Part shown: one piece after another, positions 20,651 through 31,740 of the stretch
Layout of the letters: each line of letters starts with the position of its first letter
Position numbering within the stretch: the first letter of the stretch is position 1
Assembly (NCBI RefSeq): GCF_030704305.1
Contig: NZ_CP131935.1
Span: 2,728,001-2,792,000, forward strand
DNA: 64,000 nt
Direction: 5' to 3'
DNA from: Massilia sp. R2A-15
GTDB lineage: Bacteria; Pseudomonadota; Gammaproteobacteria; Burkholderiales; Burkholderiaceae_D
The notes under the pieces: model-generated
Databases searched by the model: none
What the model was told of the DNA's origin: nothing
The model's input: the letters and a program-made list of their open reading frames with translations, nothing else
Program-made: the position numbers and the translations under genes

Positions 20651-21910
20651 TTATTTTTTGCCGTAATTCGTTTGTACATAGTCCAGCACGATCTGCTGGA
20701 ATTCCTTGACGATGTTCTCGCCGCGCAGGGTGACCTTCTTCTGGCCGTCGACGAACACCGGCGCGGCCGGCGATTCGCCGGTGCCCGGCAGGCTGATGCC
20801 GATGTTGGCGTGCTTCGATTCGCCAGGGCCGTTGACGATGCAGCCCATGACGGCCACGTTCATGCCTTCGACGCCGGGATACAGCTTTTTCCATTCCGGC
20901 ATCTGCTCGCGCAGGTAGGTCTGGATGTCGTCGGCCAGCTCCTGGAAGGTGGTCGAGGTGGTGCGGCCGCAACCAGGGCAGGCAATCACCATCGGCGCGA
21001 ACTTGCGCAGGCCCATGGTCTGCAGGATCTCCTGGCCGACCACGACTTCCTTGGTGCGATCGCCGCCCGGTTCGGGCGTGAGCGAAATGCGGATGGTGTC
21101 GCCGATCCCTTCCTGCAGCAGCACCGACAGCGCCGCGGTGGAGGCGACGATGCCCTTGCTGCCCATGCCCGCTTCGGTCAGGCCCAGGTGCAGCGGGTAG
21201 TCGCAGCGGCGCGCCAGTTCGCGGTAGACGGCGATCAGGTCCTGCACGCCCGACACTTTGCACGACAGGATAATCTTGTCGCGCGCCAGGCCCAGTTCTT
21301 CGGCGCGCACGGCGTTCTCGATCGCCGACGTGATCAGCGCTTCGTACATCACCTGCTGCGCGGTCCACGGCTGCGCGCGCGCGGCGTTTTCGTCCATGAT
21401 GCGCGCCAGCAGCGACTGGTCGAGCGAGCCCCAGTTCACGCCGATGCGCACCGGCTTGTCGTACTGCGCCGCCACTTCGATCATCTGGGCGAACTGCGAG
21501 TCGCGCTTGGCGCCCTGCCCCACGTTGCCCGGGTTGATGCGGTACTTCGACAGCGCGCGGGCGCACTCGGGGAAGTCGCGCAGCAAGGTGTGGCCGTTGT
21601 AGTGGAAGTCGCCCACCAGCGGCACGTCGATGCCCATCTTGTCGAGCTGCTCGCGAATCGCCGGCACGGCGGCCGCCGCTTCCGGTCGGTCCACGGTCAG
21701 GCGCACCAGTTCGGAGCCGGCGCGCGCCAGTTCCTTGATCTGGATCGCGGTGCCGATCGCGTCGGCGGTATCGGTGTTGGTCATCGACTGGACGACGATG
21801 GGCGCGTCGCCACCCATCCACACCTTGCGGTCGCCGTGTGCAATCAAAACGCTGCGGCTTGCGCGCCGCGCGAGGGGGCCGGATGGAATCGCCAAATTCG
21901 AAGAAGACAT
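20651..21910 (-). CDS. ispG: 4-hydroxy-3-methylbut-2-en-1-yl diphosphate synthase
   Basis: About 419 residues. IspG reduces MEcPP in the non-mevalonate isoprenoid pathway using a [4Fe-4S] cluster, whose ligands are visible in CPGCGRTT and [11 protein letters not shown]. The N-terminal TIM barrel includes [10 protein letters not shown] and RINPGNVG. The start is ATG 21910, though an in-frame TTG lies two codons upstream. It is tightly packed between rodZ and hisS. Confidence 0.97.
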   Translation of the reverse strand: MSSSNLAIPSGPLARRASRSVLIAHGDRKVWMGGDAPIVVQSMTNTDTADAIGTAIQIKELARAGSELVRLTVDRPEAAAAVPAIREQLDKMGIDVPLVGDFHYNGHTLLRDFPECARALSKYRINPGNVGQGAKRDSQFAQMIEVAAQYDKPVRIGVNWGSLDQSLLARIMDENAARAQPWTAQQVMYEALITSAIENAVRAEELGLARDKIILSCKVSGVQDLIAVYRELARRCDYPLHLGLTEAGMGSKGIVASTAALSVLLQEGIGDTIRISLTPEPGGDRTKEVVVGQEILQTMGLRKFAPMVIACPGCGRTTSTTFQELADDIQTYLREQMPEWKKLYPGVEGMNVAVMGCIVNGPGESKHANIGISLPGTGESPAAPVFVDGQKKVTLRGENIVKEFQQIVLDYVQTNYGKK

Positions 21911-21926
21911 ATGCAATTAAATTCGA

Positions 21927-22889
21927 TTACTTGAGGTTCACTTTGGCAGCCGCGCCGGGTTGCGCAGGCAGGTCGAGCGCGGCGCCGCGCAGGGTCGCGC
22001 TGACGCCAGTTGGCTTGCCGACCACCAGCGTGACCGGCTCGGTGATGTCGAAGGTTTCGGTGCTGCCGGCCTTGACGACGCGCTTGATCAGCGGTGCGCC
22101 GTGAGCGCGCCTGACTTCGATCCACGAGTCTTCGCGCACCGCGATCACCAGGGCGTTGGCCGCAGGCGCCGGCGCCGCGGCTGCGGCAGGCGCAGTCACG
22201 GCGGCAGGAGCGGCTTCAGGCGTGACAGCGGGCGCCACGACAGGCGCAACGCCGGCCGACGGCGAACCGGCGGTGGCGGTGCTCGGCGGCGGCACGGAAA
22301 TGAGCGGCACCGAAGGATTGAGCAAGGTGGTCGGCGTGGCCGGCGCGCTGGCGACCGGCGCGGCAGGCGCCGCGTTATTCGGCTGCAGCACCGCGGTGGC
22401 CGATGCCGGCGTGGCGGCGGTCTCGCCCCGGTTCATCAGCTTGGCGACCAGGCCGAAATGCCAGGCCGCGGCAACGGCGCCGGCCAGCACGACGGCGGCG
22501 ACGATCGGCATGACCGGCAGCGCCGCGCGCTTGCCGTGGGTCGGGAAGCGCACTTCGGAGAACGATGCCTGCGTCTTGTGGCCGCGGATCGTAGTGCCGG
22601 TGGCGTCGCTCGGGCTGGGGGTGTCGAGCGGGATCTGCGCCACCAGCGGCGCCGCATCGAGCTTGACGATCTTGGCATAGGCGCGCACGAAGCCGCGCAC
22701 CACGGCCGGTCCCGGCAGCGCGGCGTAGTCGCCCGCCTCGAGCGCGACCACCTGGCGCACCGCCAGCTTGAGCTGGTCGGCGACCTGCTCGACGGTCCAT
22801 CCCATGGCCTCGCGTTGCGCCGCCAGCGTCTTGCCCGGCACGCCGTGGTTGTCGCCGTTAGCCGGCTGTTCTACCCACTCTGAACTCAT
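21927..22889 (-). CDS. rodZ: RodZ-like cytoskeletal membrane protein
   Basis: About 320 residues. A Cro-type helix-turn-helix (LAAQREAMGWTVEQVADQLK) near the start, a basic linker, one membrane span (residues about 137-158, VMPIVAAVVLAGAVAAAWHF), a long alanine/proline/valine-rich periplasmic spacer and a C-terminal DUF4115 domain (EDSWIEVRRAHGAPLIKRVV) give the RodZ layout. RodZ anchors MreB for rod shape. The start at 22889 is chosen because CAGGAACG precedes it; an upstream ATG at 22910 overlaps the pilW stop in ATGAATGA. The position between pilW and ispG supports the call. Confidence 0.88.
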   Translation of the reverse strand: MSSEWVEQPANGDNHGVPGKTLAAQREAMGWTVEQVADQLKLAVRQVVALEAGDYAALPGPAVVRGFVRAYAKIVKLDAAPLVAQIPLDTPSPSDATGTTIRGHKTQASFSEVRFPTHGKRAALPVMPIVAAVVLAGAVAAAWHFGLVAKLMNRGETAATPASATAVLQPNNAAPAAPVASAPATPTTLLNPSVPLISVPPPSTATAGSPSAGVAPVVAPAVTPEAAPAAVTAPAAAAAPAPAANALVIAVREDSWIEVRRAHGAPLIKRVVKAGSTETFDITEPVTLVVGKPTGVSATLRGAALDLPAQPGAAAKVNLK

Positions 22890-22902
22890 TGTCGTTCCTG
22901 TT

Positions 22903-23693
22903 TCATTCATCGAATGCACCGCGCTGCAGTGCCGCGTATTCCGGCGAACCGGGATGGTGGCGCCGCAGCATCGTCGCCATGCTGGCCTCGGACGCCTTGT
23001 CGCCCAGCTTGCGGTCGATCCGCACCGCCAGCCACAGCACCTCGGCCGACAAGCTGTCGAGCTTCGCATCCGCCTTGACGCGATTGATAAAAAATCCGGC
23101 GCGCTGCAAATCGCGCCGCTCGTAGTACACCCGCGCCAGTGCGGCGTTGGTGGCAGGATAATCAGGCTCGTAGCGCAAGGCGTCAAGCAGATAGCGCTCG
23201 GCGGCCTCGTAGTTCTTCATCTTGACGCTGCACGAACCGGCGTTGATCAGCGCCTTGACCGGCGACTGGTAGGTCGGGTTCTTCAGCGCCGACTCGAAGT
23301 ACGGGATGCCCTGAGCGCCGCGGTTGTGCTGGCACAGGAAGGAGCCGTAGTTGTTGGCCAGCTCCGGATTGCGCGGCGCCAGGCGCAGCGCGCGCTGGAA
23401 GCTTTCGTCGGCCAGCTTCTCCTCGCCCATGCGGTCGTAGATCAGCGCGCGCACGCCGTGGGCATCGGCAAAGTCCGGGCTGATGGCGATGGCCTGCTTG
23501 ACTTCGTCGAGCGCCACTTCCATCTTCCCGTCCTGGAAGTAGCCGACCGCCAGCTGCAGGCGGATCGAGGCGCGCTTGTCGGCCGCGGTCTGGTCGGACG
23601 CGGTTTTCAGGTCGGCGCTGCCGCCGCCCGGCCCGCCGCTGCCCGCGCAGCCGGCCAGCGCCAGCGCGAACAGGCACAGGGTCAGGGCCCGGT

Positions 23694-23697
<4 letters not shown>
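22903..23697 (-). CDS. pilW: PilW-like TPR lipoprotein (type IV pilus stability)
   Basis: About 264 residues with a lipoprotein signal ([13 protein letters not shown]) and five to six TPR units ([42 protein letters not shown] and on). PilW/PilF stabilises the outer-membrane secretin PilQ. The start is a TTG at 23697 that overlaps the rlmN stop in TTGA, and it is the only start that includes the whole lipoprotein signal. The order rlmN-pilW-rodZ is conserved in many proteobacteria. Confidence 0.88.
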
Positions 23698-24863
<1,166 letters not shown>

Positions 24864-24896
24864 GGTGTTTTCAATATCTAAAAAGTGATGCGAACC

Positions 24897-24929
24897 CCGC
24901 TCGCCGGGCCCGAGGCTTCAGGCGAGCGG
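24897..24929 (-). other. Intercistronic hairpin between ndk and rlmN
   Basis: CCGCTCGCC (24897-24905) pairs with GGCGAGCGG (24921-24929) around a fifteen-base loop. On the minus strand the stem is followed by TTCGCATCACTTTTTAG, so a weak terminator or a processing/attenuation structure that lowers read-through into rlmN is possible. Confidence 0.45.
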
Positions 24930-24949
24930 TTCTTGTTGCGTGCTGGCGA

Positions 24950-25363
24950 TTACTTCAGTTCTGGGAAGAAGTAAGCGATTTCTACTTTGGCAGCTTCGAC
25001 AGCGTCCGAACCGTGGACGGCGTTGGCGTCGATCGAATCGGCGAAATCGGCGCGGATGGTGCCTTTTTCAGCTTTCTTCGGATCGGTCGCGCCCATCAGG
25101 TCGCGGTGCTTGAGGACGGCGTTCTCGCCTTCCAGGGTCTGGATCATGACAGGGCCGGACACCATGAAGTCGACCAGATCCTTGAAGAAGCCGCGCTCTT
25201 TGTGAGCGGCGTAGAAGCCTTCAGCCTGTTCGCGCGACAGTTGGGTCATGCGGGCAGCGACGATCTTCAGGCCAGCGTTTTCGAAACGGCTGTAGATTTG
25301 GCCGATGACGTTTTTTGCAACTGCGTCTGGTTTGATGATCGACAGGGTGCGTTCGATAGCCAT
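24950..25363 (-). CDS. ndk: Nucleoside diphosphate kinase
   Basis: About 137 residues. The enzyme balances NTP pools by moving the gamma phosphate through a histidine, here in [12 protein letters not shown]. The N-terminal [18 protein letters not shown] is the family signature. The ATG at 25363 replaces a longer frame upstream that is not NDK-like. It heads the long minus-strand block; the 227-base gap upstream is AT-rich, with the adjacent bases around TATATGGTAAAATC likely to hold the promoter. Confidence 0.97.
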   Translation of the reverse strand: MAIERTLSIIKPDAVAKNVIGQIYSRFENAGLKIVAARMTQLSREQAEGFYAAHKERGFFKDLVDFMVSGPVMIQTLEGENAVLKHRDLMGATDPKKAEKGTIRADFADSIDANAVHGSDAVEAAKVEIAYFFPELK

Positions 25364-25590
25364 GTGTAAAAACTCCAATAAAAAGAAAGGTTTAAATCGA
25401 GAAAATAAGAACTCAATCAACCTTTGATTTTACCATATAAACCCCACCTGCCCTATATTGCACCGGCGGGCGCCGTAGTGATAGAGTGGCGCCAGCAATT
25501 CGATGCTGCACTGACGCAATTTTGCGCGCTTTTGCGCGTGCGTGCTATGCTTTGATCGAGCGACAACCCTAACCACGACTTGGAGTCATG

Positions 25591-26274
25591 ATGATCACCA
25601 ACCTGCAAAAAGGCTACGACCTGGCGGGAAGCACCCAGGCCATCCGCCATCGCGTGCTGCGCAACACCTACTGGCTGCTGGCGCTGTCGATGATCCCGAC
25701 CGTATTCGGCGCCTTCGTCGGCGTGCAGATGAACCTGCCGATGCTGACCGGCGCCATGGGCTTCATCATCTTCATGGCGATCGCGTTCGGCTTCATTTTC
25801 GCCATCGAAAAGACCAAGAACTCGGCCGCCGGCGTCGCCGTGCTGCTCGGCTTCACCTTCTTCATGGGCCTGATGCTCACGCCGATCCTGCGCCACACGC
25901 TGGGCTACAGCAACGGCGGCAGCCTGATCATGACCGCGTTCGGCGGCACGGCCTGCATCTTCGCCGTGATGGCAACCTGGGCCACGGTGTCGAAACGCGA
26001 CTTCTCGCTGATGGGCAAGTGGCTGTTCGCCGGCGTCATCGTGCTGATCCTGGCGTCGTTCGCCAACATCTTCCTGCACCTGTCGGCGCTGTACATCGTC
26101 ATTTCAGTGATGGCGATCGGTATCTTCTCGGCCTACATCCTGTTCGACGTGCAGCGCATCATCAACGGCGGCGAGACCAACTACATCACCGCCACGCTGT
26201 CGATCTACCTCGACGTGTACAACATCTTCGTGAATCTGCTGTCGCTGCTGGGCCTGGGCGGTAGCCGCGATTAA
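25591..26274 (+). CDS. Bax inhibitor-1 / YccA-family membrane protein
   Basis: About 227 residues and seven hydrophobic spans. The C-terminal part (FDVQRIINGGETNYITATLSIYLDVYNIFVNLL) contains the family's conserved aspartates, thought in BsYetJ homologues to gate a pH-sensitive calcium leak. Many bacterial members contact FtsH. The second ATG, at 25591, is preferred because GGAG lies five bases before it, too close for the first. The gene is single and ends in a strong terminator. Confidence 0.93.
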   Translation: MITNLQKGYDLAGSTQAIRHRVLRNTYWLLALSMIPTVFGAFVGVQMNLPMLTGAMGFIIFMAIAFGFIFAIEKTKNSAAGVAVLLGFTFFMGLMLTPILRHTLGYSNGGSLIMTAFGGTACIFAVMATWATVSKRDFSLMGKWLFAGVIVLILASFANIFLHLSALYIVISVMAIGIFSAYILFDVQRIINGGETNYITATLSIYLDVYNIFVNLLSLLGLGGSRD

Positions 26275-26300
26275 GATGCTTGAGTAGTCAAGTAAAGAAA

Positions 26301-26327
26301 AAGCCGACCCGCGGGTCGGCTTTTTTT
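26301..26327. terminator. Bidirectional rho-independent terminator
   Basis: AAGCCGACCCG and CGGGTCGGCTT form a perfect loop-poor stem with a T run on the right (plus strand) and an A run on the left, so it can end both the Bax-inhibitor gene and the convergent M20 peptidase gene. Confidence 0.9.
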
Positions 26328-26342
26328 ATGGGCGCCGGACGA

Positions 26343-27761
26343 CTATTGCTGCGCCAAGTTCTTACCAAGGCGATACAAGAACTCCAGTCCGTCGTACAGC
26401 GACTTGACACGGATATGTTCGTTGAGCCCATGGATGCCGTTCCCTTCGGCGCCGGCAAACATGCCGCTCACGCCATACGTCCAGATCCCGGCATTGTTCA
26501 GGTAGCGTCCGTCGGTGGTGGCCACCGACATCGTCGGGACCACAGGCACGCCCGGCCACATATCGTTGGTAATGAGCTCGACGGCATTCATGATGGCGGG
26601 CGTCATCGGGGGCGGCGGCGACAACACGGCCTCGCCCATCGGGGTGATCTTGATCTTATCGTCGGCCAGCACGCGCACGAGCGTATCGCGCACGGCATCG
26701 ACCGATTCCCCCGGCAGTACCCGGCAGTTGACCACAGCGCGGGCACGCTGCGGCAAAGCGTTGGTCGCGTGCCCGGCGTCGACCATTGTCGCCACACACG
26801 TGGTGCGCACCGTGGAGTTGTGCTCGGGACTGATGGTGTACAGGCGCTCCATCGCGTCACGGTCTGGCGGATCGCGCAGGATGGCCTTCATGTCGGCGGC
26901 GGTCTGTCCGGTTTCGATCTTCGACATGCGTTCATAAAAAAGACGGGTCGTGGGCGACAGCGTGAACGGAAAGTCGAACTTTCCCAGCCGCGACAGGCCG
27001 TCCGCCAGGTGATAGATCGCATTATCGCGCGGCGCGCGCGCACTATGGCCACCGGGGTTGGTCACTTCCAGCTGATAGCTCTGGAATACGCGCTCGCCCA
27101 CCTGGATGCCGTGGCGAACCGGCTTCTCGTTCTTGTCGAGCAAGCCGCTGCCGCCTTCGTTCAAGGCCAACTCGGCGTCGATGAGATTGCGGTGGTGCTT
27201 CAGCAGATATTCGAGGCCGTCGAACCTGGACGGGATAATCTCTTCGTCGCAGGTCAGCGCCAGGATGATGTCGCGCCTGGCGGCCAGATGCTCGCGCTTG
27301 TAGCGAATCATGTTTGCCACGAACACGGCGGCCATCGCCTTGTCGTCCGAAGACCCCCGGGCATAAAACACGCCGTTCTCTTCGATGAGCTTGAAGGGGT
27401 CGCGCACCCAGTCAGCGCGCTTTGCTTCCACGACGTCGACGTGCGCCAGTAACAGCAATGGCTTGCTCGCGCCGTTGCCCTTCAGGCGAGCGACCAGATT
27501 GCCCTTGGTCGGACCGCCGGGCGGCACGATAATTTGCATCTCGGAATCGCTGTAGCCACCGGCTTTCAGCCGCGCCGCCATTGCCGTCACCGCGATGGTG
27601 CAGCTCCCGGCGGAATCGGTCGTATTGATTTCCACCAGTTCCTGGTAGATTTCACGCAACTGCTTTTGTTCGGGGGTGAGCGGCGCGGTTTGCGCATGGC
27701 TGCTGGCTGAAACGATCGACCCCATCAGCAGCACGGCAATTCCAATTCCTGGAAATTTCAT
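26343..27761 (-). CDS. Secreted M20-family metallopeptidase
   Basis: The 472-residue protein has a signal peptide (residues 1-23, ending SSHA) and the M20 dizinc architecture: LLLAHVDVVEA (first ligand and Asp), a catalytic CDEE in LALTCDEEI, GRSSDDK-like ARGSSDDKAMAA, and HATNALPQ/EHIRV near the end. A dimerisation lid domain sits at about residues 220-340. It probably removes or cleaves terminal amino acids of short peptides in the periplasm. ATG follows GAGGAAG. The gene stands alone with no regulator nearby; the substrate is not evident. Confidence 0.92.
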   Translation of the reverse strand: MKFPGIGIAVLLMGSIVSASSHAQTAPLTPEQKQLREIYQELVEINTTDSAGSCTIAVTAMAARLKAGGYSDSEMQIIVPPGGPTKGNLVARLKGNGASKPLLLLAHVDVVEAKRADWVRDPFKLIEENGVFYARGSSDDKAMAAVFVANMIRYKREHLAARRDIILALTCDEEIIPSRFDGLEYLLKHHRNLIDAELALNEGGSGLLDKNEKPVRHGIQVGERVFQSYQLEVTNPGGHSARAPRDNAIYHLADGLSRLGKFDFPFTLSPTTRLFYERMSKIETGQTAADMKAILRDPPDRDAMERLYTISPEHNSTVRTTCVATMVDAGHATNALPQRARAVVNCRVLPGESVDAVRDTLVRVLADDKIKITPMGEAVLSPPPPMTPAIMNAVELITNDMWPGVPVVPTMSVATTDGRYLNNAGIWTYGVSGMFAGAEGNGIHGLNEHIRVKSLYDGLEFLYRLGKNLAQQ

Positions 27762-27853
27762 TTTGCTTCCTCAGGTGAGATGCAACGGCGCCGACGAAAA
27801 GCCAGCGAGGAAATGAACTTATCTCAACCTCACCGTTATTGCAATTAAATTAA

Positions 27854-29158
27854 TTATTTTGCAGGAAGCGCGTTGCCAAACTGCTGCGCCAGGCTGTGAT
27901 ACAGCGGCGATCGGCACACCAGCCTGGACGCGGCGCTGGCGATCACCGAGGCGCTCATCAGCGGCATCAGCATCTGGTGGCTGTTGGTCATCTCCAGCAT
28001 GATGATGAAGGACGTGACAGGGGCGCGGGTCACGCCCGACAGATAGGCCGCCATCACCATCAGCACCACCGCGCTGTGGCTGCCCAGCTGGGGCATCAGC
28101 GCCGCCAGGTTGTCGCCAAAGCCGGCGCCCACCGCGAGCGACGGCGCGAAGATTCCGCCCGCAATACCGCTCGCCGAGGTCAGCAAGGTCGCGGCGAATT
28201 TGGCGGCGCCGAAATACCACGGCAGCGCCGCGTTCGCTTCGAGCATCGTGCGGGTCGTTTCATAGCCGGTGCCGAACGCCAGGCCGCCGGACGCGATGCC
28301 GATGACGGCGACCAGCAGACCGCACAGCGCGGCAAAATGCAGGCGGCGCTCGCGCATCAGGGCGGCGGCGCGCGCCGGCAGGCGCACCGTGCAGGCGAGC
28401 ATCAGGCGACTGAACACGCCGCCCGCAAGACCGCCAGCCAGGCCGCATACCAGCACGGCCATCACGCCCGACGGCCACGCCAGGGTGGCGGCGCTCGATC
28501 CGAAGTAAGTGTAATTGCCCAGCACCGCCAGCGATATCAGGCCGGACAGGATCACCGTCACCAGGGTCGAGCTGTTGCCGTTGAAGACGTGCTTCTTGCT
28601 CAGTTCCTCGATCGCGAACATGATGCCGGCCAGCGGCGTGTTGAAGGCGGCCGCGATACCGGCCGCGCCGCCGGCGGTGATCAGGATGCGGCGCATCCGC
28701 GCGCCCTGGAACGGCCCCTTGCGGTAGAACGCATGCATGATCGAGGCGCCGATCTGCACCGTCGGGCCTTCACGTCCGACCGAGGCGCCCAGCACCAGCG
28801 CAGCCAGGGTCAGCAGCGACTTGCCGGCGGCGATGCGCAGCGACAGCAGATGGCTGGTTTTGGCCTCGCCCTCTTCCTCGATCGCGGCGATGGTTTGCGG
28901 TATGCCGCTGCCCTGGGCGCCGGGGAAGTAGCGCCGCGTCAGCCAGGCGATCAGCACGAAGCCGGCGGGCATATAGATCAGCGGAGCGAAGCGCCAGGCG
29001 GCGGTCAGGACGGCGTTCAGGCGGCCGGCGCGTTCGCTGCCCAGCGCCAGCCCGACCGCCATCGCGCCGACCAGCAGGGGCCCGAGCGTCCAGGCGGCGC
29101 CGCGGTGCCACAGGCGAAGGGCGCGGTCGATGCTGCGGCGGCTGAACGGTGAGAACAT
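27854..29158 (-). CDS. ClC-family chloride channel / H+ antiporter
   Basis: The 434-residue polytopic protein has the ClC anion-filter motifs GSGIP (residue ~84), GREGP (~128) and GIFAP (~346). The gating glutamate in GREGP and the glutamates of AGIMFAIEEL, the equivalent of the proton glutamate, are present, so exchange rather than pure channel activity is expected. There is no CBS domain. A minus-strand TATAAT and a perfect 16-bp palindrome precede it, pointing to repressor control. It lies head-to-tail with rlmD but with a separate promoter. Confidence 0.94.
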   Translation of the reverse strand: MFSPFSRRSIDRALRLWHRGAAWTLGPLLVGAMAVGLALGSERAGRLNAVLTAAWRFAPLIYMPAGFVLIAWLTRRYFPGAQGSGIPQTIAAIEEEGEAKTSHLLSLRIAAGKSLLTLAALVLGASVGREGPTVQIGASIMHAFYRKGPFQGARMRRILITAGGAAGIAAAFNTPLAGIMFAIEELSKKHVFNGNSSTLVTVILSGLISLAVLGNYTYFGSSAATLAWPSGVMAVLVCGLAGGLAGGVFSRLMLACTVRLPARAAALMRERRLHFAALCGLLVAVIGIASGGLAFGTGYETTRTMLEANAALPWYFGAAKFAATLLTSASGIAGGIFAPSLAVGAGFGDNLAALMPQLGSHSAVVLMVMAAYLSGVTRAPVTSFIIMLEMTNSHQMLMPLMSASVIASAASRLVCRSPLYHSLAQQFGNALPAK

Positions 29159-29200
29159 GGAGGGCGCGGCTTGCGCCCGCGGCTGAAATGGATTCGGACG

Positions 29201-29224
29201 ATTATATTACATTTGTCCAAATGT
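29201..29224 (-). promoter_or_regulatory. ClC promoter -10 with overlapping operator-like palindrome
   Basis: On the minus strand TATAAT (plus-strand 29201-29206) lies about 43 bases before the ATG. Just upstream, at 29209-29224, ACATTTG-TC-CAAATGT is a perfect inverted repeat that would cover the spacer. No good -35 hexamer is seen, so an activator or a repressor site is plausible. Confidence 0.5.
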
Positions 29225-29246
29225 ATTTCAGCGGTGCGATGAAAAT

Positions 29247-29263
29247 GGGGACTCTGCGTCCCC
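29247..29263. repeat. Type B palindromic unit after rlmD
   Basis: GGGGAC-TCTGC-GTCCCC is the half-element seen in the composite repeats. Read on the minus strand it is followed by ATTTTC, six bases past the rlmD stop, so it probably terminates rlmD. Confidence 0.7.
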
Positions 29264-29268
29264 GTCGC

Positions 29269-30606
29269 TTACGCCGCCGGCAATTCGAAGACGGCCATCG
29301 ATTCGACGTGAGAGGTGTGCGGGAACATGTTCACCACCCCCGCCTTCTTCAGCACGTAGCCGGCTTCGTGCGTCAGGATGCCGGCGTCGCGCGCCAGCGT
29401 CGACGGGCTGCACGAGACATACACGATCCGCTCCGGCAGCATCTCGGGATGGCTGGCGCGCAGGCCGGCAAGCGCCTGCGACAGCGCCATCGCGCCATCG
29501 CGCGGCGGGTCGATCAGCATGCGGTCGAACTTGCCCAGCGCGACCAGGTCCTCGGTCGTCACTTCGAACAGGTTGCGCGTCTCGAAGGTCGTCTTGTCGG
29601 ACAGGCCATTCTTTTTCGCGTTGTCGAGCGCGCGCTCGGTCAGCGCGGTGCTGCCCTCGATGCCGACCACTTCGCGCGCACGCGTCGCCAGCGGCAAGGT
29701 GAAGTTGCCCAGGCCGCAGAACAGGTCGGCCACGCGGTGCTGCGGTTGCACGTCGAGCAGGCGCAGCGCGCTCGAGACCAGCACGCGGTTGATGTGGTGG
29801 TTCACCTGGGTGAAGTCGACCGGCTTGAACGGCATCTTGACGCCAAATTCGGGCAGCGTGTAGAACAGTTCCTTGTCGAGCGGATAATACGGCGCGACCG
29901 TCTCCGGCCCCTTGGTCTGCAGCCACCACTGGATGTTCCACTGGTCGGCAAAGGCCTTGAGCAAGGTCTCGTCGGCCGGCGACAAAGGCGCCATGATGCG
30001 CAGCACCAGCGCGGTGACGCCCTCGCCCACCGCCACTTCGATCTGCGGCACCTTGTCGAAGATCGACAGCGATCCGATCAGCGCGCGCAGCGGCAGCAGC
30101 ATGGCGTCCACGTGCGGCGGCAGGATCTTGCACTCGCTCATGTCGGCGACGAACGCCGAGCGTTTCTCATGGAAGCCGACCAGCACCGTGTCCTTCTTGA
30201 CCACGTGGCGCACCGACAGGCGCGAGCGGTAGCGGTAGCCCCACGTCGGCCCGTGCATCGGGCGCATGATGGTCTCGGACTTGACCTTGCTGATATGCCA
30301 GAGGTTGTCCTCCAGGACGCGCTGCTTCATTGCGACCTGCGCCGACGGCTCCAGGTGCTGCATCGAGCAGCCGCCGCAGTTGTCGAAATGCGCGCACTTG
30401 GGGGTCACGCGCATCGACGACTCGCGGTGCAGTTCGGTCATGCGCGCCGCTTCCCAGTTCTTCTTTTTCTTGAACGTCAGGAAGCTCACGCGCTCGCCCG
30501 GCAAGGCGCCTTCGACGAACACCACCTTGCCCGGCGAACCGTCTTCGTTCTCGATGTGGCCGACGCCGCGCGCGTCCATGTCGAGGGATTTGATGTCAAT
30601 CTGCAT
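29269..30606 (-). CDS. rlmD: 23S rRNA (uracil-1939 C5)-methyltransferase
   Basis: About 445 residues. An N-terminal TRAM domain starts at residue 2; [4Fe-4S] ligands are visible in CAHFDNCGGC and SECKIL. The SAM-binding segment is VADLFCGLGNFTLPLA and the catalytic cysteine region is YVSCSPSTLARD. It makes m5U1939. The start is uncertain: ATGs at 30606, 30615 and 30636 are all in frame and none has a clear ribosome site. The one at 30606 places the TRAM domain at the N-terminus as in relatives. Confidence 0.94.
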   Translation of the reverse strand: MQIDIKSLDMDARGVGHIENEDGSPGKVVFVEGALPGERVSFLTFKKKKNWEAARMTELHRESSMRVTPKCAHFDNCGGCSMQHLEPSAQVAMKQRVLEDNLWHISKVKSETIMRPMHGPTWGYRYRSRLSVRHVVKKDTVLVGFHEKRSAFVADMSECKILPPHVDAMLLPLRALIGSLSIFDKVPQIEVAVGEGVTALVLRIMAPLSPADETLLKAFADQWNIQWWLQTKGPETVAPYYPLDKELFYTLPEFGVKMPFKPVDFTQVNHHINRVLVSSALRLLDVQPQHRVADLFCGLGNFTLPLATRAREVVGIEGSTALTERALDNAKKNGLSDKTTFETRNLFEVTTEDLVALGKFDRMLIDPPRDGAMALSQALAGLRASHPEMLPERIVYVSCSPSTLARDAGILTHEAGYVLKKAGVVNMFPHTSHVESMAVFELPAA

Positions 30607-30702
30607 ATCTGGCATAAAGGAAAATAGCGGCCGCATACCGGCGCCGGCGGGTGAATGTTCGGGGAAATAGTCGGTCGATGCGGGCGTTTCAGCCCGGGCG
30701 CA

Positions 30703-31719
30703 TCATAACAAGGAATCGCGCACCACGCCACGGGCGGCCATCGCCCGCTTCAGCTTGACCAGCGCTTCCTGCTGGATCTGGCGCACCCGCTCGCGCGTGA
30801 CGCCCATCTCCTCGGCCAGGGTTTCCAGCGTGGCCGGATCGTCGTTGTCGAGGCCGAAGCGGCGCATCACGACAATGCGCTGCTTGTCGGGCAGCTTGGT
30901 GAGCCAGTCGCGCACCAGCACGGTCATCTCGTGGTGCTCGGCGCGCGCGTCGGGGCTGTCGTCGGCCTCGCCGGGCAGCATGTCCATCAGGCTCGACTGC
31001 GGATCGTTGTCGAGCGGGGCGTCGAGCGAGGTGGCGTGCTCGGACAGCGCGAGGATGTCCTGCACCTCCTCGACCGGCCGGCTGACCAGGTGGGCGATAT
31101 CCTCGGCGGTGGCGTCCTTGCCGTTGTGGTGCTGGGCCTCGAGGTGGTATTTGGCGCGCAGCACCTGGTTCAGCTCGCGCACCATGTGCACCGGCAATCT
31201 CACCGTGCGCGCCTGGTTCATGATGGCGCGCTCGATGCTCTGGCGGATCCACCAGGTCGCGTAGGTCGAAAACCGGAAGCCGCGCTCGGGCTCGAACTTG
31301 TCGATCGCGCGCATCAGGCCGATGTTGCCCTCCTCGATCATGTCGAGCAGGACCACGCCGCGGTTGATGTAGTGCTTGGCGATCGACACCACCAGCCGCA
31401 GGTTGTGCTCGATCATGGTCTGGCGCGCGGAAAAGTCGCCGCATTTGGCCAGGGTGGCGAAGTGGACTTCCTGGGGCGCCGTCAGCAGCGGCCGGGTGCC
31501 GATCTGGTTCAGGTAATGCTGGGTGGTGTCGGTCGACAGTTCGGCCGCCAGCACCTTTTTCAGCTCGTCGACGCTGGCCAGCACCACTTCCGGATGGGGT
31601 GCCTCCTGGGTGTCGGAGTCGGCGCCCTCGTCCGGATCGCTCATGGTTTCGTCCAGCGGCCCATCCGGCAGTTCGTCCGGGCCCGAGTCGTCTTCCAGCT
31701 GGTGCGGCGGATGTGTCAT
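30703..31719 (-). CDS. rpoS: Stationary-phase sigma factor RpoS
   Basis: The 338-residue sigma-70-family protein has region 1.2 ([16 protein letters not shown]), region 2 ([46 protein letters not shown]), region 3 and region 4 ([19 protein letters not shown]). It lacks the long region 1.1 of RpoD. An acidic N-terminal extension of about 50 residues ([10 protein letters not shown]...) is longer than in E. coli. It is last in surE-pcm-nlpD-rpoS, the classic place for rpoS; in E. coli a promoter within nlpD drives it. Confidence 0.96.
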   Translation of the reverse strand: MTHPPHQLEDDSGPDELPDGPLDETMSDPDEGADSDTQEAPHPEVVLASVDELKKVLAAELSTDTTQHYLNQIGTRPLLTAPQEVHFATLAKCGDFSARQTMIEHNLRLVVSIAKHYINRGVVLLDMIEEGNIGLMRAIDKFEPERGFRFSTYATWWIRQSIERAIMNQARTVRLPVHMVRELNQVLRAKYHLEAQHHNGKDATAEDIAHLVSRPVEEVQDILALSEHATSLDAPLDNDPQSSLMDMLPGEADDSPDARAEHHEMTVLVRDWLTKLPDKQRIVVMRRFGLDNDDPATLETLAEEMGVTRERVRQIQQEALVKLKRAMAARGVVRDSLL

Positions 31720-31740
31720 GGGCGCTTCATGGCATGAACT

